A DNA stretch of 27,431 bases, taken from the NCBI GenBank assembly GCA_035294855.1, contig DATGKD010000249.1, positions 1-27,431 on the forward strand, given 5' to 3'. The position numbers and the translations under genes are program-made. Source of the stretch: DATGKD01 sp035294855 (GTDB lineage: Bacteria > Actinomycetota > Acidimicrobiia > Acidimicrobiales > UBA8190). The notes beneath the pieces are model-generated. The model was not told the DNA's origin and searched no databases. It was given only the letters and a program-made list of their open reading frames with translations. This document shows, piece by piece, positions 23,589 to 27,431 of the stretch. Within the stretch, counting starts at the first letter, position 1; every line of letters starts with the position of its first letter.

Positions 23589-24755
23589 GTGCTCGTGCTT
23601 TGGATCGTCGTCGCGGTCGTCGTCGCACTCCTCGTCGTCGGCCTGCTCGTCTTCCTGCCCCGGCGGGCCCGGCGCGGGGCTGCGCCGAGCGCCCCCGAGG
23701 TCCAGACCGAAGCGCCCCCGGCGCCGCCGGGAGCGCCCCCGCGGCGCGCTGAGGCTCCTGCGGGCGAGGCGCCCGGACCACTGCAAGCCCCCCTCCCGCC
23801 GGAGGCGGCCGAGCCCGATGTGGTGGCGCCGGCGCCCACCGAAGCCCCGGCCGGGCCGCCCGAACTGCGCGAGCGCTTGGGCAAGACGCGCGGCCTGCTC
23901 TCCGGTTACGTCCGAGCGCTGCGGGCGCGATCGTCGGTCGACGAGCAGACGTGGGACGAGCTCGAGGAAGGCCTCCTCAGAGCGGATGTGGGCGTGGCCA
24001 CCACGTCGGCGTTGCTCGCCGAGCTGCGAGACCGCGTGCATTCGGGGGAGCTGCGAGGCCCTGATGCGGTCGTCGATGCCCTTCGGGCGGACCTGCGCCA
24101 GGAGCTCGACACCGACGGCAACCGCAACCTGGCGGTGGCCCCGGACGCGACAACGGTGTGGCTCTTCGTGGGCGTGAACGGCGTGGGCAAGACGACGACG
24201 ATCGGCAAGGTGGCGCGGCGCGAGTCGGCGGCCGGACGCTCGGTCGTCTTGGCGGCGGGGGACACCTTCCGCGCCGCGGCCGGCGAGCAGCTCGAGCGCT
24301 GGGCGGAACGCATCGGCGTCAACATCGTGCGGGGTGCCGAAGGCGGGGATCCGAGCGCAGTGGTGTTCGACGCCGTGCAGCGGGCATCGGCGCGCGGGAA
24401 CGAGCTCGTCCTGGCGGACACGGCCGGTCGTCTCCACACCAAGGTGAACCTGATCGAGGAGCTGAAGAAGATCCGGCGAGTGGCGGACCGGCCCCCCGGC
24501 CAGGTGACCGAAGTCCTCCTCGTGCTCGACGCCACGACGGGCCAGAACGGGCTCACGCAGGCGCGCCAGTTTCTCGATGCCGTGGGCGTCACCGGCGTCG
24601 TGCTCACCAAGCTGGACGGCACCGCCAAGGGGGGGATCGTGGTCGCCATCCAGCGAGAGCTCGGTTTGCCCGTGAAGCTCGTGGGCGTGGGAGAGGGCCC
24701 CGACGACCTGGTCGCCTTCGACCCCGACGGCTTCGTGGACGCGCTCTTCGAATGA
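23589..24755 (+). CDS. ftsY: Signal recognition particle receptor FtsY
   Basis: Docks SRP-ribosome complexes at the membrane and hydrolyses GTP together with Ffh. 388 residues. An N-terminal membrane helix (about 4-24, VAVVVALLVVGLLVFL) replaces the amphipathic A-domain of E. coli; this is typical of actinobacteria. A Pro/Ala/Glu linker (25-95) follows, then the NG domain: N part from about 97, G1 GVNGVGKTTT (195-204), DTAGRLHTK (277-285), TKLDGTAKGG (340-349) and the closing VGVGEGPDDLVAFDPDGFVDALF. Its own promoter-like box and a hairpin separate it from smc. Confidence 0.96.
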   Translation: MLVLWIVVAVVVALLVVGLLVFLPRRARRGAAPSAPEVQTEAPPAPPGAPPRRAEAPAGEAPGPLQAPLPPEAAEPDVVAPAPTEAPAGPPELRERLGKTRGLLSGYVRALRARSSVDEQTWDELEEGLLRADVGVATTSALLAELRDRVHSGELRGPDAVVDALRADLRQELDTDGNRNLAVAPDATTVWLFVGVNGVGKTTTIGKVARRESAAGRSVVLAAGDTFRAAAGEQLERWAERIGVNIVRGAEGGDPSAVVFDAVQRASARGNELVLADTAGRLHTKVNLIEELKKIRRVADRPPGQVTEVLLVLDATTGQNGLTQARQFLDAVGVTGVVLTKLDGTAKGGIVVAIQRELGLPVKLVGVGEGPDDLVAFDPDGFVDALFE

Positions 24756-24766
24756 CGTTGCGGCGA

Positions 24767-24792
24767 GGCGCGCTGAGCCCTCGGCGCGCGCC
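24767..24792 (+). terminator. Possible hairpin after ftsY
   Basis: GGCGCGC (24767-24773) and GCGCGCC (24786-24792) could pair across 12 bases. The sequence is simple GC alternation, so the pairing may be chance. Confidence 0.25.
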
Positions 24793-24799
24793 GGCCCGG

Positions 24800-24805
24800 T
24801 AACCT
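24800..24805 (+). promoter_or_regulatory. -10-like box TAACCT upstream of ffh
   Basis: TAACCT ends 10 bases before the ATG at 24816. No Shine-Dalgarno is seen in between. The same hexamer occurs at 16441 upstream of rpmF. Confidence 0.35.
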
Positions 24806-24815
24806 CCAACTCCGC

Positions 24816-26360
24816 ATGTTCGACGGACTCTCCGATCGGCTCGACGGGATCCTCGGTCGCCTGCGCGGCCGTGGTCGGCTCAGCGACGCGGACGTCGACC
24901 AGACGTTGCGCGAGATCCGCACGGCGCTGCTCGAGGCGGACGTCGACGTCGCGGTCACCCGCTCGTTCGTGGAGGGCACGCGCGCCCGGCTCGTCGGCGA
25001 CGCCCTTTCCCGGAGTCTCAGCCCCGCGCAGCAGGTCATCAAGGCGGTGCACGACGAGCTCGTGCGCGTCCTCGGTGGGGAAACCCTGCGCGTCAGCTAC
25101 GCGTCGGCGCCCCCCACCGTGGTGCTGCTGGCCGGGCTCCAAGGCTCGGGCAAGACGACCACGGCCGCCAAGCTGGCCCGTTGGTTCCGCCAGCAAGGCC
25201 GCAACCCACTCATGGTGGGTGCCGACCTGCAGCGACCCGCGGCGGTCGAGCAGCTCCGAGTGCTCGGGCGGCAAGCCGGTGTCCCGGTGTTCAGCGAGAC
25301 CACGGATCCCGTGCAGGTGGCGGAGGCCGGCGTGGCCGAAGCGCGCCGGCTGGGACGCGACGTCCTCATCGTGGACACCGCGGGGCGCCTGGCGATCGAC
25401 GAGGCGCTCATGGACGAAGTGCGCCGTATCTCCGACGCGGTCGCACCGCACTACACGTTCCTGGTCATCGACGCCATGACCGGCCAGGACGCGGTGGCCA
25501 CGGCGCAGGCCTTCCACGAGACGCTGGAACTCGACGGCGTGATCCTCACCAAGTTGGACAGCGACGCCCGGGGTGGCGCCGCCCTCAGCGTCAAAGACGT
25601 CGTGGGCCGGCCGATCGCGTTCGCCTCGACGGGCGAGCGGCTCGCCGACTTCGACCTCTTCCATCCCGACCGCATGGCCAGCCGGATCCTCGGCATGGGC
25701 GACGTCCTCAGCCTGATCGAGCAGGCCGAGCGCGAGTTCGACCGTGACGTCGCCCAAGAAGGCGCCGCCCGCCTCCTCGAGGGACGCTTCACGTTGGAGG
25801 ACTTCCTCGCTCAGCTGCAGCAGGTGAAGAAGTTGGGATCCCTCGGCGGCTTGATGTCGCTCATGCCGGGCATCCCCAAGGCGTTGAAGGAAGCGAAGGA
25901 CACCTTCGACGATGGACAGGTCGCGCAGGTGGAGGCGATCATCCGCTCGATGACCAAGGCGGAGCGGGCCGACCCCGCGGTCATCGACGGCTCCCGGCGC
26001 CAGCGGATCGCCCGAGGCAGCGGGACGACCACCACCGAGGTCAACCAGCTCCTCCGCCAGTTCAAGGAGGCGCAGCAGGTGATGCGTTCACCCGGCATGA
26101 TGGCGGGGATGTTCGGCGGGGGAGGCCTCGGCCAGATCCGCCAGGCCCTCGCCGACCGAGGTGGGGAGCTCGACGACCTGTCGGCGCTGGCGTCCGAGTC
26201 TGGCCTCCCCGACCTGCCCCCGGGCCTCGGTTCGCAGGTGGCCGCGTCCTCGTCCGGGCTCGGGCCCCGAGGAGCCGGGGCGACCAAGGGGCGGCCGGGC
26301 AACAAGAAGAAGAAAGGCGGACGGGTGACGCCCAAGGCGAACGGCCGGCATTCCCGCTGA
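24816..26360 (+). CDS. ffh: Signal recognition particle protein Ffh
   Basis: The protein part of SRP; binds signal peptides and 4.5S RNA and works with FtsY. 514 residues. N domain 1-100, G1 GLQGSGKTTT (107-116), DTAGRLAIDE (187-196), TKLDSDARGGAALS (245-258). The M domain runs from about 300, with the RNA-binding segment GSRRQRIARGSGTT (about 391-404) and the Met-rich RSPGMMAGMFGGGG region. It ends in a basic tail (NKKKKGGRVTPKANGRHSR). The SRP RNA gene is not seen in this window. A small CCCGC/GCGGG hairpin (26353-26365) straddles the stop codon. Confidence 0.97.
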   Translation: MFDGLSDRLDGILGRLRGRGRLSDADVDQTLREIRTALLEADVDVAVTRSFVEGTRARLVGDALSRSLSPAQQVIKAVHDELVRVLGGETLRVSYASAPPTVVLLAGLQGSGKTTTAAKLARWFRQQGRNPLMVGADLQRPAAVEQLRVLGRQAGVPVFSETTDPVQVAEAGVAEARRLGRDVLIVDTAGRLAIDEALMDEVRRISDAVAPHYTFLVIDAMTGQDAVATAQAFHETLELDGVILTKLDSDARGGAALSVKDVVGRPIAFASTGERLADFDLFHPDRMASRILGMGDVLSLIEQAEREFDRDVAQEGAARLLEGRFTLEDFLAQLQQVKKLGSLGGLMSLMPGIPKALKEAKDTFDDGQVAQVEAIIRSMTKAERADPAVIDGSRRQRIARGSGTTTTEVNQLLRQFKEAQQVMRSPGMMAGMFGGGGLGQIRQALADRGGELDDLSALASESGLPDLPPGLGSQVAASSSGLGPRGAGATKGRPGNKKKKGGRVTPKANGRHSR

Positions 26361-26376
26361 GCGGGAGGTGGGGGCA

Positions 26377-26407
26377 TTACCACCCGGTGTCCGCCACGGG
26401 CCACAAT
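26377..26407 (+). promoter_or_regulatory. Possible promoter for rpsP-khpA-rimM
   Basis: TTACCA (26377-26382) and CACAAT (26402-26407) are 19 bases apart, in the 99-base gap after ffh. The leader to the rpsP GTG would be about 45 bases and contains the purine-rich GAGGAAGG-like ribosome-binding site (26439-26450). The -10 match is imperfect. Confidence 0.28.
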
Positions 26408-26459
26408 GGATGGTCCCCGGGCGCACGAGACTGATGACGAGGAAGGCAGGAACCCGACT

Positions 26460-26744
26460 GTGGCCGTGAAACTCCGCCTCATGCGGATGGGTAAGAAGAA
26501 GCAGCCCACCTACCGCGTCGTCGTCGCCGACAGCCGCTCCCCGCGCGACGGTCGCTTCATCGAGATCGTCGGCACGTACGCCCCCCGCGGGCGGTCCACC
26601 GCCGAACCGGACGCCGTCGTGGACATCGACAACGCCCGTGCGGTCAAGTGGCTCCGGCAGGGCGCCACCCCCACTGAGCGGGTCGAAAAGCTCCTGCGCG
26701 CCTCGGGTGCGTGGGACGAATTCCGGCCGGCGGGCTCCAAGTGA
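26460..26744 (+). CDS. rpsP: 30S ribosomal protein S16
   Basis: 94 residues, small-subunit structural protein. Starts VAVKLRLMRMGKKKQPTYRV (GTG as Met), followed by VVADSRSPRDGRFIEIVGTY and AVKWLRQGATPTERVEKLL, all standard for S16. The GTG at 26460 lies about 9 bases after AGG; a second GTG two codons later is less likely because AVKLRL is the conserved beginning. The TGA overlaps the khpA GTG (GTGA). First gene of the rpsP-khpA-rimM unit that usually continues with trmD and rplS. Confidence 0.96.
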   Translation: MAVKLRLMRMGKKKQPTYRVVVADSRSPRDGRFIEIVGTYAPRGRSTAEPDAVVDIDNARAVKWLRQGATPTERVEKLLRASGAWDEFRPAGSK

Positions 26745-27064
26745 CCGACACCGTCCACGAGGACGACGCCAACCTCGACGACGGTGAGACCGTCGATGAC
26801 ATGGCGGGGAACCGCGTCGAAGGTGGCACGGCACGCGCCGTTCTCGACTACATCGCTCGCTCCCTCGCCGACGAACCGGACGCCGTGTTCGTGGACACCG
26901 ACGATTCCGGACGGGGCGTGCGCTTCCGCATCCACGTCGCGCCCGGGGACATGGGAAGGATGATCGGGCGGCGAGGGCGGGTGGCGCAGGCGATCCGCAC
27001 CGTGGTGCGCTTGGCCGGGTCACGAGATGGGGTGGACACCAACGTCGACTTCGTCGACGACTGA
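26741..27064 (+). CDS. khpA: KH-domain RNA-binding protein KhpA
   Basis: Small RNA-binding protein; in Firmicutes it pairs with KhpB and affects cell division and RNA levels. 107 residues. The KH core is about 31-105 with the RNA-binding loop IGRRG (75-79) in MGRMIGRRGRVAQAIRTVVR. An acidic N-terminal extension of about 28 residues (many Asp and Glu) precedes the core; the family is usually 75-80 residues. An ATG at 26801 would give a shorter, 87-residue protein. I chose GTG 26741 because it overlaps the rpsP stop in the GTGA style seen at other genes here. Confidence 0.88.
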   Translation: MTDTVHEDDANLDDGETVDDMAGNRVEGGTARAVLDYIARSLADEPDAVFVDTDDSGRGVRFRIHVAPGDMGRMIGRRGRVAQAIRTVVRLAGSRDGVDTNVDFVDD

Positions 27065-27431
27065 TCCTCCGCCACGCCCTCTGCACGGCGAACCCGGCGC
27101 CCCGCGCCTCGAGGTCGGCCGGGTCGCCCGGCCGCACGGCATGCAGGGTGAGGTGGTCGTCTCCCTCGTCACCAATCGGACCGAGCGCCTCGCCACGGGC
27201 GCTTCGCTCCACGCCGACGAGCGGGAACTCCGCGTGGTCGATGCCCGGCCGTTCGGGGACCGGTGGCTCGTCCGCTTCGAAGGGGTGCAGACCCGGGCTG
27301 ACGCCGAGCGCCTGCGCGGCGCCGTGCTGCGAGCGACCCCGATCGACGATCCCGACGCGTGGTGGGTGCACGAGCTCGTGGGCTGCGAGGTCGTGGACGC
27401 CTCATCGGGTCGCCGCTACGGCACGGTGAAA
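27027..27431 (+). CDS. rimM: Ribosome maturation factor RimM (5' part)
   Basis: Binds S19 and helps mature the 30S head; cytoplasmic. The gene is cut by the window end after about 135 codons. The N-terminal RimM domain is clear: LEVGRVARPHGMQGEVVV (from 27108), RWLVRFEGVQTRADAERLRG, then the start of the PRC-barrel domain WWVHELVGCEVVD. The start is unclear. The only in-frame ATG before the domain is at 27027, which overlaps khpA by 38 bases and adds about 27 Thr/Ser/Pro-rich residues. A CTG at 27081, 16 bases after the khpA stop, would give a more typical start. Confidence 0.85.
   Translation, partial: MGWTPTSTSSTTDPPPRPLHGEPGAPRLEVGRVARPHGMQGEVVVSLVTNRTERLATGASLHADERELRVVDARPFGDRWLVRFEGVQTRADAERLRGAVLRATPIDDPDAWWVHELVGCEVVDASSGRRYGTVK

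Overview
The window is a very GC-rich bacterial chromosome segment. It has GTG starts throughout, 1- to 8-base stop/start overlaps and many -10-like hexamers placed 6-7 bases before start codons (leaderless style). Gene content points to Actinomycetota: a GTP-dependent PEP carboxykinase, a mycobacterial-type alpha-methylacyl-CoA racemase, an FtsY with an N-terminal membrane helix, a DUF177-rpmF pair, a PH/SHOCT membrane protein and a stand-alone RAM-domain protein. A lineage such as Acidimicrobiia is my inference from the plsX-acpP-rnc order and sequence style; it is not proven.

Left part (1-8.7 kb), mixed accessory metabolism: the 3' part of ribBA (riboflavin), a PH-domain membrane protein, galactokinase on the minus strand, a divergent operon of alpha/beta hydrolase, a tiny repeat ORF and alpha-methylacyl-CoA racemase, a minus-strand RAM-domain regulator, an MFS transporter, and minus-strand pckG. 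The racemase gene is bracketed by two tandem arrays, one of 15-base units upstream and one of 9-base units downstream.

Right part (8.8-27.4 kb), an almost unbroken housekeeping island: thiL, rpmB (minus), DAK2-domain fatty-acid-kinase-like gene, recG, rsmD, coaD, a coiled-coil gene, DUF177, rpmF, plsX, acpP, rnc, mutM, smc, ftsY, ffh, rpsP, khpA and rimM (cut by the window end). These serve ribosome building (L28, L32, S16, RimM, KhpA, RsmD, RNase III), protein targeting (FtsY, Ffh), fatty acid/phospholipid supply (PlsX, AcpP, CoaD, DAK2 protein) and chromosome upkeep (RecG, MutM, SMC). The order closely parallels the rpmB-yloV-recG-plsX-acp-rnc-smc-ftsY-ffh-rpsP-rimM cluster known from Firmicutes.

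No gene-free stretch exceeds 300 bases. The longest, 17728-17919, holds a strong hairpin and a -10-like box. I saw no tRNA, rRNA, CRISPR, insertion sequence or prophage. I found no obviously new multi-gene system. The best leads are small: a translationally coupled 40-residue repeat peptide ORF, two mutually exclusive hairpins in the rpmF leader, overlapping divergent -10 boxes at rpmB, and several frame-preserving tandem arrays at gene ends.
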